A program made the translations under genes and the position numbers. The notes beneath the pieces are model-generated. The model saw nothing but the letters and a program-made list of their open reading frames with translations, had not been told where the DNA came from and ran no database searches. DNA of 64,000 nt from Struthio camelus (Eukaryota; Chordata; Aves; Struthioniformes; Struthionidae), in contig NC_090942.1 in NCBI RefSeq assembly GCF_040807025.1, forward strand, positions 205,490,640-205,554,639. Reading direction: 5' to 3'. Below, in pieces: positions 1-9,263 of the stretch (its first letter is position 1; every line of letters starts with the position of its first letter).

Positions 1-572
1 TGTCCAGGAAACATCTCTACTATCATTCTCTTATCCCTGCTTAAAGCTGGGACTTTAAATTTGCAAGACAATTAGCTGCAGCCCAAAGGTGAATAATTTG
101 TATCTGACTCCTGTCCTGCATGCTGCAGCTGCCTTTCCACAAGCTGGCGGGTATTCTTTTCTCCTGTTTTATTGTGGCTTGTTTTCTTGCCTCTCTTATT
201 CTAGAGGAAATGGTTGCTCCTCAGGGCACTAGCTTGAAATCTTCGTATTCAGTCTAATCTTTGCTTCAAAATACTATTAGCCATTCTTCCTCTGCTGTAA
301 AACCATTATTTGAGTAGATAATTTTTTATCTTCAGCTACGGGTTTTCCATTTATTAGGTATGTGATCATCCAGATAATTTAGTGGGATGATATTCCATCA
401 CTGGAAATTAATATTTATCAACTTGGTATAATCAAAATAATTCCACTAAAAAAATTAAATTCCATGGACTTAATCCACTAGAGTTTGCTCTGTCTTTTAT
501 TTCATTCTAATAACATTCTAATATTCTAACAGCATGAAGTGCTTTTATCTGTTTTTATTTTTCTCTTTTCAG
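1..572 (+). other. POGLUT3: POGLUT3 intron (3' part)
   Basis: AT-rich intronic sequence with no reading frame that resembles a protein. It ends in the pyrimidine-rich acceptor tract just before 573. No repeat was recognised. Confidence 0.7.
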
Positions 573-770
573 GAAGAACACAGTTTAAAGTGGTAATTAA
601 AGCACTTTCTCCAAAAGAAATCAGCAGAATTTATGCCCCTAACCCTTTGGATAGGAACGATGGCACATTTCTTATGCGCTATCGGATGTATGGGAGTGTC
701 CGAAAAGGGTTAAAAATTGAGATACTTTATGGTGATAAGCATGTAGCTCGGTCTCCTTATATTTTGAAAG
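573..770 (+). CDS. POGLUT3: POGLUT3 coding exon: end of filamin-like domain
   Basis: The acceptor is ttttcag at 566-572 and the donor gtaagg begins at 771. The exon takes one base from the previous exon and ends one base into a Gly codon. It reads [14 protein letters not shown], then [16 protein letters not shown], then [15 protein letters not shown]. This is the second half of the immunoglobulin-like filamin repeat that precedes the catalytic domain in POGLUT2/3. Confidence 0.93.
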
Positions 771-3700
771 GTAAGGGTGTTTTTTGATTTAATGTAATAT
801 ATGCTGGTAGCTGCAGAAATGCTATAGACTACTTTGCTGCTAGAGGCAGAGGTGGGAAATTAGAGGTTCCTGTTGGTTTGTCCTTTTTCATGGAGTGTCA
901 TCATAGATGTTCTTGCTGAGAAGTAAGCAGTGATAATTGCGATACATTGCCAAGTTACAAGCCACAGATGCATAAGCATGTAGACTGCGGCCCCTGACCT
1001 TGAGGTTCTGCACCTGAACACCTCCTCTGCCCTCCTGCACAAGGAAGTGGGTCTCTTCAGATTTTGTAGGGAATAAGGAGAGAGAGGAATGCTTGCATTT
1101 TTACCGTAACTGATTTTTTCAAGCAGGAATTCACATAAAGGTTGTGTTACTTTTATTTAAACTAGAAAATCTTCCTGCAAAAGTAAGAAAATCTGTGTTG
1201 GTCCCAGGACTTCACTATTTAAATGTCTGCCTGTGTGATTTCTAAAAAGCATAATCCTTTATAATAACAAAGATATATTTCTCTGACCAGATAATATTTA
1301 ACATTTTTCCTTCTGCTAGCCCAGTTTAATTCAATGCAGGTCATTGCTGCATAAGAACTATTTAAAAGTAGGAAAAATTAAAGCAAATTATTCTCTCATT
1401 CCCAATCTGCTTCTTTAAGTTCCCTGTCTTGCTCTAAAAACAGAGAGCTGTTTAGCAAGGAAAAAGGTCTAATATAAAGTTACTTCTCTGGAAAGTCTTG
1501 TTTCAGTTTAACACAATATTCTAATCAGAATGGTCATGTTTAATTTTTGTAAAATGTCCCAACTACAAACTGTTAGAAATGTCTTCAAAGCGAAATAAAA
1601 TTGTCCCGAGTCCTCAAGGTAGCCGTTTCCTTTCCTTTTGCTGGAACACATTTACTTGCAGCTATGATGATATGACAGAGGACAGAACTTGTTTTGATTA
1701 GAAGTCCATGAAAAAAGGGTTTTTTTACACTTTATACAGCTCTTGCTTATACTTAAGCTCTCTGATCCAAAAGGACAGAAAGAATAGTTGATGGAAGAAA
1801 GCACCCTACACCAGAGGTAAAGACTACTGTACCAAACTTCTGCATTAGGTTAAAATTAAAAGTGTAATACGAGAGCCTTAATATTTATGGATAGTTAGGA
1901 CAATTCTAAATATTCCATGCGGTTGGCAGGTGGCATAATTATGGAGCTCTGTTTTGTAGACTAATTTTTTTCTGAAAACCAAAAGGCAAATATTGATTTT
2001 TGAATAGAGAAAAATGTTGCGATTTTGCTCAGTTACAATGCTAAACCCCAGAAGTGGTATAGGGTAGGGTTATTATTGTGGGTTTCTGTAGTGTAGTGGT
2101 TATCACGTTCGCCTAACACGCGAAAGGTCCCTGGTTCGAAACCAGGCAGAAACACCATTTTTAACAGCATGTGCTGGGAGCTGACCTGCTGGAAAGCAGC
2201 TCTGCAGAGAAGGACCTCCTCGACAGCAAGTTGACCGCAAGCCAGCAATGTGCCTTTGGGGCAAAGAAAGCCAATAGTACCCTGGGTTGCATTAGGAAGA
2301 GTGTTGCCAGCAGGTCAAGGGAGGTGATCCTGCCCCTCCAGTTCTGGGCTCCCCAGTACAGGAGGGACATGGAGCTCCTGGATCGAGTCTAGTGAAGGGC
2401 TACAAAGATGCTAAAGGGACTGGTGCATCTCTCAGATGTGGAAAGGCTGAGGGAGCTGGGCCTGTTCAGCCTGGAGAAGAGAAGTCTAAAAGGGGATCTG
2501 ATCAATGTGTATAAGTATCTGAAGGGGGGGTGTCAAGAGGATGGGGCCAGCCTCTTGTCCGTGGTGCCCAGCGATAGGATGAGGCAACGGGCACAAACTG
2601 AAGTTCCATCTGAACGGGAGGAGAAACTTCTGTGCTGTGAGGGTAACAGAGCATGGGAACAGGTTGCCCAGAGAGGTTGTGGAATCTCCATCCATGTTGA
2701 TATTCAGAAGCTGTCTGTACACAATCCTGTGCAACATGCTCTAGTGACCCTGCTTGAGCAGGGGTGGGGGTTGGACTAGATGATCTCCAGAGGTCCCTTC
2801 CAACCTCAACCATTCTGTGATTCGGTGATATGATACGGTTTAGATGATTTCCCGTGAAAGCATTATAAAACTAAAAACTAGACACTTGACATTTAAAAAT
2901 GTGAAGCCACTCTAATTTCTGGATTTGTCTGCCTCTGAATTTTGGAAACTATGATTGATTTGGAACTATCACAAGTACAGACCCTCAGTGCTTTGTTTGC
3001 TGCAGGACCAGTTTATCATGAGTATTGTGATTGTCCTGAAGAAGACCCTGAGATCTGGCAGAACATTCTCTCTTGTCCAACCCAAGAACCTCGGATTACT
3101 GAGGACTTCACTTCTTTTCCTACCATTGACCTGCAGCGAATGCTCAAAGAAATCCCCACAAAGCTCAGTCAAACAAGAGGTGCTATTGTTCATTACACTA
3201 TTCTCAATAATCACATCTACCGTCGTTCCTTGGGGAAGTACACAGACTTCAAAATGTTCTCCGATGAAATGTTGCTTTCACTGGCAAGAAAGGTATCATT
3301 TTATATCATTTACTTAAGACTATTAAATCACACTCTGATATGATAGTACTGCATTCATTTTGTATCTTCAGATTTGTAATTACTGAAGCAGGATTTTATT
3401 TTATTTTTTTTTGTCAAGGTGATTGTCTCTTTAGGGATCATAGTGTAACTAGTGTAGGGGATCTGAGCTGGAGACTAATGATGTTGATGGGAAAGTTGCA
3501 GGAGCTAAGGCCCAGTTCTGCAAACTTGGTGCTTTCCATGAGTGTTCCATTCAAACCTACTTGCAGGACAGAAACTTGAAATCAGTATCTTAATCTCAGC
3601 TAAAGTTATAATGTCTAGCAGGCTTATTGCTTCTGTGTGACATAAGAGAACTGAAGATTATGCTTTATGTAAGACTGACAAACAGCCGTGTAATTATACG

Positions 3701-6700
3701 TTTGTGTTATTATCCTTTCTTGGATATACATTTAGGTTCGTCTTCCTGATGTTGAATTCTATCTTAATGTTGGAGATTGGCCAGTTGAGTATCGAAAAGT
3801 TAATGATACACCTGGACCTATACCTATCATTTCATGGTGTGGCTCTGTGGATTCAAGAGACATAGTCCTTCCAACATATGATGTAACCCATTCAACTCTT
3901 GAAACTCTACGTGGTGTCACGAATGATCTTCTTTCTATTCAAGGCAATACAGGTAAATTAGAGATTACAGATTTAAAAAGAGAATGTATAATTCCATCAA
4001 AGATAATGTGTATGAAAATCTTCAATTCACAAGTGCCTTGGGAGGTCTCTTATTACAAGCAGTTTAGTCTTTACAGATTCCAAACACTTTTGACACGGCC
4101 ACGAAGGAGGTGTCTAATATGGATTTAAAGCCAAAATTTAAGGAGTCTGCTTCACAGTACTGCTGACTTTTAACTTTATGTTATTCAGAAGATAGTCACT
4201 GTGACTTGTCAAGAAAAATGAATAGAATTAAAAGGCCCCTCTTCTCAGTGCAGGACTTCAATGTGCTACTTCTAATCAACTAGTAATCCTTTTACTGATA
4301 GTGATGCGGCCCATTGTTGTAATTGTTTACATGAAAATGCAAAAATGAATTTGAATCCTGAAAGAGTAAACCAGTACTATGCTGCAGCCTCTTTCAAGTC
4401 AGAACATAGTGCTCGGATAAAAAGAATACCGTAAAGAGGGCCCTCCTGAACTGCTTTTCTAGCTTCAAAGGAAAAGCTGGTTTTACTGACAAGTGGTTTT
4501 TCCCCCCAGGAAATTCGTGAATACTTGGGGATCAGACAAATGCTAAGGAGCAGAATTTGAGTGAGGAGATGTTTCTTTTTATTTGACTAGTTCAGTTTTT
4601 CTCTTTCCCTTTTTACTTTCTGTTTTTAAATTAACTGTTTTAATTATCAGTTTGAAGGCGTCTCAGTCTAATGATTTAGTGCAGCTGCTCTTCCAATGAA
4701 GACATGACAAGATCCTACTCCACTTCAGCGTGTCCTTTAAGGAAATTTCCAGCAGAAGCAGAGAGAAGGACATATTTAATGTTTTAGAGCAGGAAATAAG
4801 CAGAGCTGAAGTCTTCCATGCTCTTGCTGAATATCTTGAAGACACAGAAAGAGCACAGCCATTTTTTCCCTCAGAAGTCACTATTAAGTGACTTCTGAAA
4901 GACCTGACAAAACTGCTGGAAAATAGAAGTGGATTTTACTGAAGAGATTTTGGTTAGTGGGGCAGACTTTAACTATTATTTTAGTTAGATAATTTGATTA
5001 TAATCTCTTACATAGCTTTCAAGAGATTTAAAGTTAATTTAAATATGAAGTTGTTGAATGGAAATGCAATGCCTTGTTTTTCTTTTTAAAAGTGGCTAAG
5101 TTTCTCATCCCAAAATTAAGACAGAACTAGGACTTTAAACCATTTTATTAGTAGTGATTATGGATTAACTAGCAGAAATCATGCCTGTTTCACCATCCCC
5201 CTGAGTGTAATTCCACTGTCATAGGAAACTCATTATTTGCATTAAACATATAATGAAAATGTCATTACTGCTCTCTTTTGTCTTATCACTCAATATTTGT
5301 AGGTCCTTCCTGGGAAAACAAAACCGAGCAAGCTTTATTTAGAGGTCGAGACAGTCGGGAAGAACGTCTCTATCTTGTCAAGTTATCCAAGGAAAATCCA
5401 GAACTACTTGATGCTGGAATAACAGGATATTTCTTCTTCAGAGAAAAAGAAAAAGATCTGGGAAAGGCTCAGCTGATGGGCTTCTTTGACTTCTTTAAGG
5501 TAGTGAGCAAATTACAGTCTTGGATGAATTTTGCTGTCAAATTCTTGCCGGCTGAAAAGACACAACTTAATTTCGCTAATTCCATTCAGTAAACAAAACA
5601 GTCATGCTACACTGAGAACACTGGTTCCTACAATATAGATATGCCACATATAATTAAAATCAGTGTGACACGCTTCTGAAGAAAGCCACTATGGGTTTTT
5701 TTTGTTGTTTTTAGAATCCCACTGACTTCATTGATTGTTTAAATAGACACAGAAATTGATTGCTGATGGCCAGGTTTTTTTATTTGGGATAAATATGAAA
5801 ACAATGGACAAAATTTTTACATGCAAAGTCCTAATTGATGTCAGAAACAGTCCTTGTAGCAACAGGTTAGAAAAGTAGGTGGCTGTTTTTTTACACTTCA
5901 TCACACAAATTCCACTGCAACAAAAGTATAAGACATAAAAGGGCCAGAGCCCCGTGAAAGGCAATTATAGTATATGGCAACTGACGTTCTGTTCCAGAGA
6001 TGAATGTATTAGAAATGCTTTAATAGCAAGAGATCGACAGAGCACTATATTCATAGTTACTTTTAGTATAATGTTTTGATTATTCTGTATAAGTTTAAGT
6101 GAGAATAAGTTTATTCGTTTTGAATTTAAGTATGGTTAGTTCGAGGTTTATTTCCTTCCCAGCGCTACGCCTTGTTCTGTCACAGGACACGTTACTGGAA
6201 TACCCATCGGGAAGTTCATGTGCCCAGAGGCTCTTGACTGTCAGTGCTGGGTTCAAAACACATCCTTTTCTCTTTATAGTGTCCAGAACACTGTGAAACT
6301 ACGCCTGCTTATCTCTAAAACAGGCTAGAAGATGAGAATTAATATGCATATTTGTAATTATTTCATGCCTGTGAGAAGAGTCTTTTATACAGTCGGTGTA
6401 CCTCATTTGATTCAAAAATTTGCCCCCTTTTTTTCTGTATCTCCATATTATAGTACAAATACCAAGTGAATGTAGATGGGACGGTAGCAGCTTACAGATT
6501 TCCATACCTCTTGCTGGGTGACAGCCTAGTATTGAAGCAAGCTTCCCAGTACTATGAGCACTTCTATACTGAATTAAAGCCATGGAAACACTATGTTCCC
6601 GTTAAGAGGAATTTAGAAGACTTGCTAGAGAAAATAAAATGGGCTAAGGTAAGTGCCATTACCAGTTCAAGTTCAAGAGGATAAATAAATGTGTAAACAA

Positions 6701-8814
6701 TTTATCTTAATGCTCCTTTCTTTTCTTATTTCCACATACATACTTTGCATGAGCTCTATATTGATGTCCTGAGATAAAAGGGAGTATGTTATGTTGTTGT
6801 TGCTATATGAGGGAAGGCCTTAATTCAAGTAACCACCTCTATTCAGGAAAATGCGTAAGAATTAACTTTAGACACGTTTAGAAGTATTCCGTGAGTCAGG
6901 GTCTTAATATACAGACTAATGCAGATAATTTCCAAAGAAATGCCCCAAATCCTAGCGACTAGTTAATTTCTTCCACCACTTTTATTTATGTCCTGATTAG
7001 AGTAGAAGAAATCATTGGACGTCCTGTTTAAATGTCCAAAAAAAAAAAAAAATCACTACTCTGTAATATGCTCAGAGTAAGAGGCTGGTATTCAGGTTCT
7101 GCGCGACTGAAAACACCATTTGTGCTTTAAACTTAACTGATAGCTGAAGAAACACAGGAAAAGAGTCTGTTCTAGAATACTAAAAAGTTCTTTATAAAGG
7201 ATCAGATGAGAACACTAAAAGCTTTGAAACAGCAAGCAACTTGAGAGCAAGTACATGCATTAAAGCGCTCCTGCTGACACTACCTATACCCATTTTAATG
7301 CGAATCAAGCAGAGTTATTTCTGAAAGCTTCGTGAGGTGAGGAAAACACTGAATTGTGTAGCATGGAAGAGGACAACAGCTGCAGCTTTATATTCTGAGT
7401 AACAAATATGCGTGGGAGGTGTTAGACCTGCTTGTGAAAAAGCCTGTGGCTTGGACAAAGGGGTAGAGCAGTCATCACCTGAGTTTTCAAAACTGTACAA
7501 AACTGTATCATTAGTGATAGCTCTAAGGTACCATTGTCTTTGTGACGATAAAAGCAATCCAGTGTGTTCCGGGAAGCTGGAATTTAAACAGTGTGCTCTT
7601 GCAAGTAACTGAACATAAAATTGCAGCTCTGAATAGCCCCTTTAAAAAATAAATTATGCCAGCCAGGATTGGAATAACTCACTGATTGCGCTATTATTCA
7701 TTTCTGTTTCTTTTCAATTTTCCAGGAAAATGATGAAGAAGCAAGAAAAATTGCTAAAGAAGGACAGTTAATGGCAAGAGAATTGCTTCAGCCTCACAGG
7801 CTTTACTGCTACTATTATAAAGTGTTCCAGGTTACTAGAATAGATCATTTAATTCCTCTCCCCCAATTGCTGTTGCTACAGACGCTACAAGTTTCTCTTC
7901 GGTCCTTATTTCGATAGCAGACATTGTTCATATTATTTACAAGAGAAGAGTTAAACAGCTTTGCTAAAACTTGCCTCATCGTTGAGGAGGCAGCATGACG
8001 CAATAGTTGTTTTACAATCAGAGACTTTTGATTCCACCCTCCGTCCTCATGGTCAGACCTGTTTTCCGTGTCCTGTATAGAGTTTGGAGGTAGTCTGTCC
8101 ACAACTTTTTTCATTTTTACCTTCGAACTTACCCACTTAGTGTCTCACTCAGTAGCTACTCAGCTGTGTTACGTAACACTGGATACAAGGAAAAGAAATC
8201 CTGGAGATACGGCTAGTAGAGTGGTAAAAGGTGGTGAAGTAGACCAAACAGTCATTGCTTTCCTAGGAGAAGCAAATCTCTAAGAAGACTTAATTTTCTG
8301 TTCTGTAAAAGAACTAATTTATTTTTGCTATCTTGCTGTACAGAACTAGACCTCAGCCTCAGCAGTCACAGGTTGACACAACGTCTGGCACTGTTTAGCA
8401 TACGAGAATGACAGCATTATCTGCATAAAGTGGTTAGAGGCACCAATAATGACAATATTCAAATTGACACTACTAATAGGACACGGGATAATAGTAAAGG
8501 CAGTTTTCAGAGGCAATGTAGCCTATTTTTAGGTGTGTTATAAAGACACCTTCGAGACAGGTGATAAACAGTGACATAAGGAGCCTGGATAAAGGCAAGC
8601 TTGAGAGTGGAAGGGAGAAGGAAAGCTCTGTTTCATGAATTATATGTTGATGCTTTCAGTGTTCTTAAATGTTGTTTACATATTTCAGAAATATGCCAAA
8701 CGCCAAGCCAGCAAACCTGAAATACGGGACGGAATGGAACTTGTACCTCAGCCTGACGACAGGGACTCAGTGTGCAGCTGCCACAGGAAAAAGCCTCTAA
8801 GGGAAGATCTCTAA
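573..8814 (+). CDS. POGLUT3: Protein O-glucosyltransferase 3 (KDELC2), 3' seven coding exons, 5' end outside window
   Basis: Joined exons 573-770, 3006-3292, 3736-3952, 5303-5499, 6454-6648, 7726-7830 and 8689-8814 give an uninterrupted frame of 441 residues ending in TAA. All junctions are GT-AG with matching phases. Family knowledge: POGLUT2/3 are soluble ER enzymes that transfer glucose from UDP-glucose to serine in EGF repeats of Notch, fibrillins and LTBPs. In the sequence, the first exon carries the end of the N-terminal filamin-like domain ([12 protein letters not shown]). Later exons form the CAP10/GT90 glycosyltransferase domain ([57 protein letters not shown]). The protein ends in REDL, a KDEL-like ER-retrieval signal. 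Mammalian POGLUT3 is about 507 residues, so roughly the first 65-70 (signal peptide and start of the filamin domain) are missing. POGLUT2 is the paralogue alternative; synteny with MFI and ATM favours POGLUT3. Confidence 0.95.
2082..2154 (+). tRNA. tRNA-Val (anticodon AAC)
   Basis: The 73-nt cloverleaf is complete. The acceptor stem GTTTCTG (2082-2088) pairs with CAGAAAC (2147-2153), with discriminator A at 2154. The anticodon stem TTCGC/GCGAA (2108-2112, 2120-2124) carries loop CTAACAC with AAC at 2115-2117. The T stem CCTGG/CCAGG encloses TTCGAAA. Internal promoters are visible: A box TAGTGTAGTGG at 2089-2099 and B box GGTTCGAAACC at 2133-2143. A run of five T at 2158-2162 can terminate RNA polymerase III. 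Compared with the usual vertebrate tRNA-Val, a base pair in the acceptor stem and one in the T stem are changed on both sides, so pairing is kept, which favours a working gene. It sits in a POGLUT3 intron on the sense strand. The bases CCA follow the discriminator at 2155-2157, so a retrocopy is the alternative. Confidence 0.9.
2158..2162 (+). terminator. RNA polymerase III terminator of tRNA-Val
   Basis: Five consecutive T residues, four bases after the 3' end of the tRNA-Val cloverleaf, the usual position and form of a Pol III stop. Confidence 0.6.
2168..2834 (+). mobile_element. CR1 LINE, 5'-truncated 3' fragment
   Basis: This reads in the sense direction as the C-terminal end of the CR1 ORF2 protein ([49 protein letters not shown]). 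It then runs into the usual CR1 3' end (ggttggac-tagatgatctcc, tccaacctcaaccattctgtg). About 36-50 bases are missing where other copies encode the segment between ILPL and WAPQ, and the frame is broken. The terminal octamer survives once (ATTCTGTG, near 2812). It starts 10-15 bases after the tRNA-Val. It is more diverged than the copies at 35284 and 59692, so it is an older insertion. Confidence 0.9.
3006..3292 (+). CDS. POGLUT3: POGLUT3 coding exon: start of CAP10 catalytic domain
   Basis: The acceptor tgcag ends at 3005 and the donor gtatca begins at 3293. The exon encodes [17 protein letters not shown] followed by a linker, then [20 protein letters not shown] and [19 protein letters not shown]. 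The cysteine cluster and the [12 protein letters not shown] block are characteristic of the amino-terminal part of the KDELC/POGLUT catalytic region. It ends in phase 0. Confidence 0.94.
3736..3952 (+). CDS. POGLUT3: POGLUT3 coding exon: CAP10 domain, WCGS block
   Basis: The acceptor is tttag at 3731-3735 and the donor gtaaat begins at 3953. It encodes [20 protein letters not shown], a VNDT sequon, then [20 protein letters not shown] and [15 protein letters not shown]. The ISWCGS...DIVLPTYD stretch matches the GT90 region leading to the donor-sugar site. It ends one base into the Gly codon completed by the exon at 5303. Confidence 0.95.
5303..5499 (+). CDS. POGLUT3: POGLUT3 coding exon: FRGRDSR motif
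   Basis: The acceptor is tttgtag ending at 5302 and the donor gtagtg starts at 5500. It encodes [20 protein letters not shown], then [20 protein letters not shown], then a Phe-rich [20 protein letters not shown] and FFDFFK. The FRG-R-S-R-E-E-R segment corresponds to the conserved nucleotide-sugar-contacting FRGSRTS..ERD element of Rumi/POGLUT enzymes. NKT is a potential N-glycosylation site, fitting an ER-luminal protein. Confidence 0.96.
6454..6648 (+). CDS. POGLUT3: POGLUT3 coding exon: core GT90 fold
   Basis: The acceptor is attatag ending at 6453 and the donor gtaagt starts at 6649. The length is 195 bases in phase 0. It encodes [20 protein letters not shown], then [20 protein letters not shown], then [20 protein letters not shown] and IKWAK. 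This is the most conserved block of the CAP10 family (K-Y-x-x-N-x-x-G...R...L..GS/DSLV...E.FY..LKPW.HY.P). Confidence 0.97.
7726..7830 (+). CDS. POGLUT3: POGLUT3 coding exon: C-terminal helix
   Basis: The acceptor is tttccag ending at 7725 and the donor gttact starts at 7831; the donor is weaker than consensus. The 105 bases in phase 0 encode [20 protein letters not shown], then [15 protein letters not shown], matching the end of the CAP10 domain. Confidence 0.95.
8689..8814 (+). CDS. POGLUT3: POGLUT3 terminal coding exon with REDL retrieval signal
   Basis: The acceptor is atttcag ending at 8688. The exon encodes [20 protein letters not shown], a QPDDRDS linker, a CSCHRKK cluster, and ends KPLREDL followed by TAA at 8812-8814. 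The last four residues REDL are a KDEL-type ER-retrieval signal; family members use variants such as KDEL and REEL. Confidence 0.95.
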   Translation, partial: KYAKRQASKPEIRDGMELVPQPDDRDSVCSCHRKKPLREDL

Positions 8815-9263
8815 CTGTACCGGATGGAGAAAATCATTCACTTATGATGCAAGAATTTTAATAGGATTTAAGCTGTGAAATCTAAGGACACTTAGGCACA
8901 AGCATACATTCTTAGTTAAGTATTCTATTATATTTACATATCCTTTTTTAAGCTGGCTCTGATTTGCAACGTTGGTTCCCAGAGTTTCGTCTCCGTGAGC
9001 ACCACCAGGCGGGAGCCTCCAGGGGACTTGTCTGCTGTACTGGATCGTCAGGAAGAAGAGCGCAGTGCTCCTTCTGGTCCAGCTAGGTACCACAGTTGTA
9101 CGGAGAACCAGTCATCCCCAAGAGATCTTCCATGAGTCAGTGCAAATTATTCTAAAGGAGCATTTGCAACATACTAAAACAGTGTTATGATCTCTTCATA
9201 AAGTTTACCTCAGCGTTAGAGGGACTCTTGTATACAAAACAGTTTTCTAACTAGACAAATAAA
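8815..9263 (+). other. POGLUT3: Presumed POGLUT3 3' UTR
   Basis: Non-coding sequence after the stop codon. The first plausible poly(A) signal, AATAAA, lies at 9258-9263 and sets the proposed end. Another AATAAA at about 10870-10875 would give a longer transcript. No conserved element was recognised here. Confidence 0.5.

Larger units (their letters stand above)
771..3005 (+). other. POGLUT3: POGLUT3 intron hosting tRNA-Val and CR1
   Basis: Apart from the tRNA-Val and the CR1 fragment listed separately, the intron (especially 771-2080) shows no coding similarity and no repeat that can be named. Confidence 0.7.
3953..8688 (+). other. POGLUT3: POGLUT3 introns between the last five exons
   Basis: The introns at 3293-3735, 3953-5302, 5500-6453, 6649-7725 and 7831-8688 are AT-rich and hold only short homopolymer runs, such as the A tract near 7038. 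No RNA gene, repeat family or extra exon was recognised. Confidence 0.65.

Noticed and set aside
2033..2248. Minus-strand frame containing [18 protein letters not shown]
   Set aside because: This is the well-known spurious translation of the antisense strand of a tRNA gene; it has no independent support.
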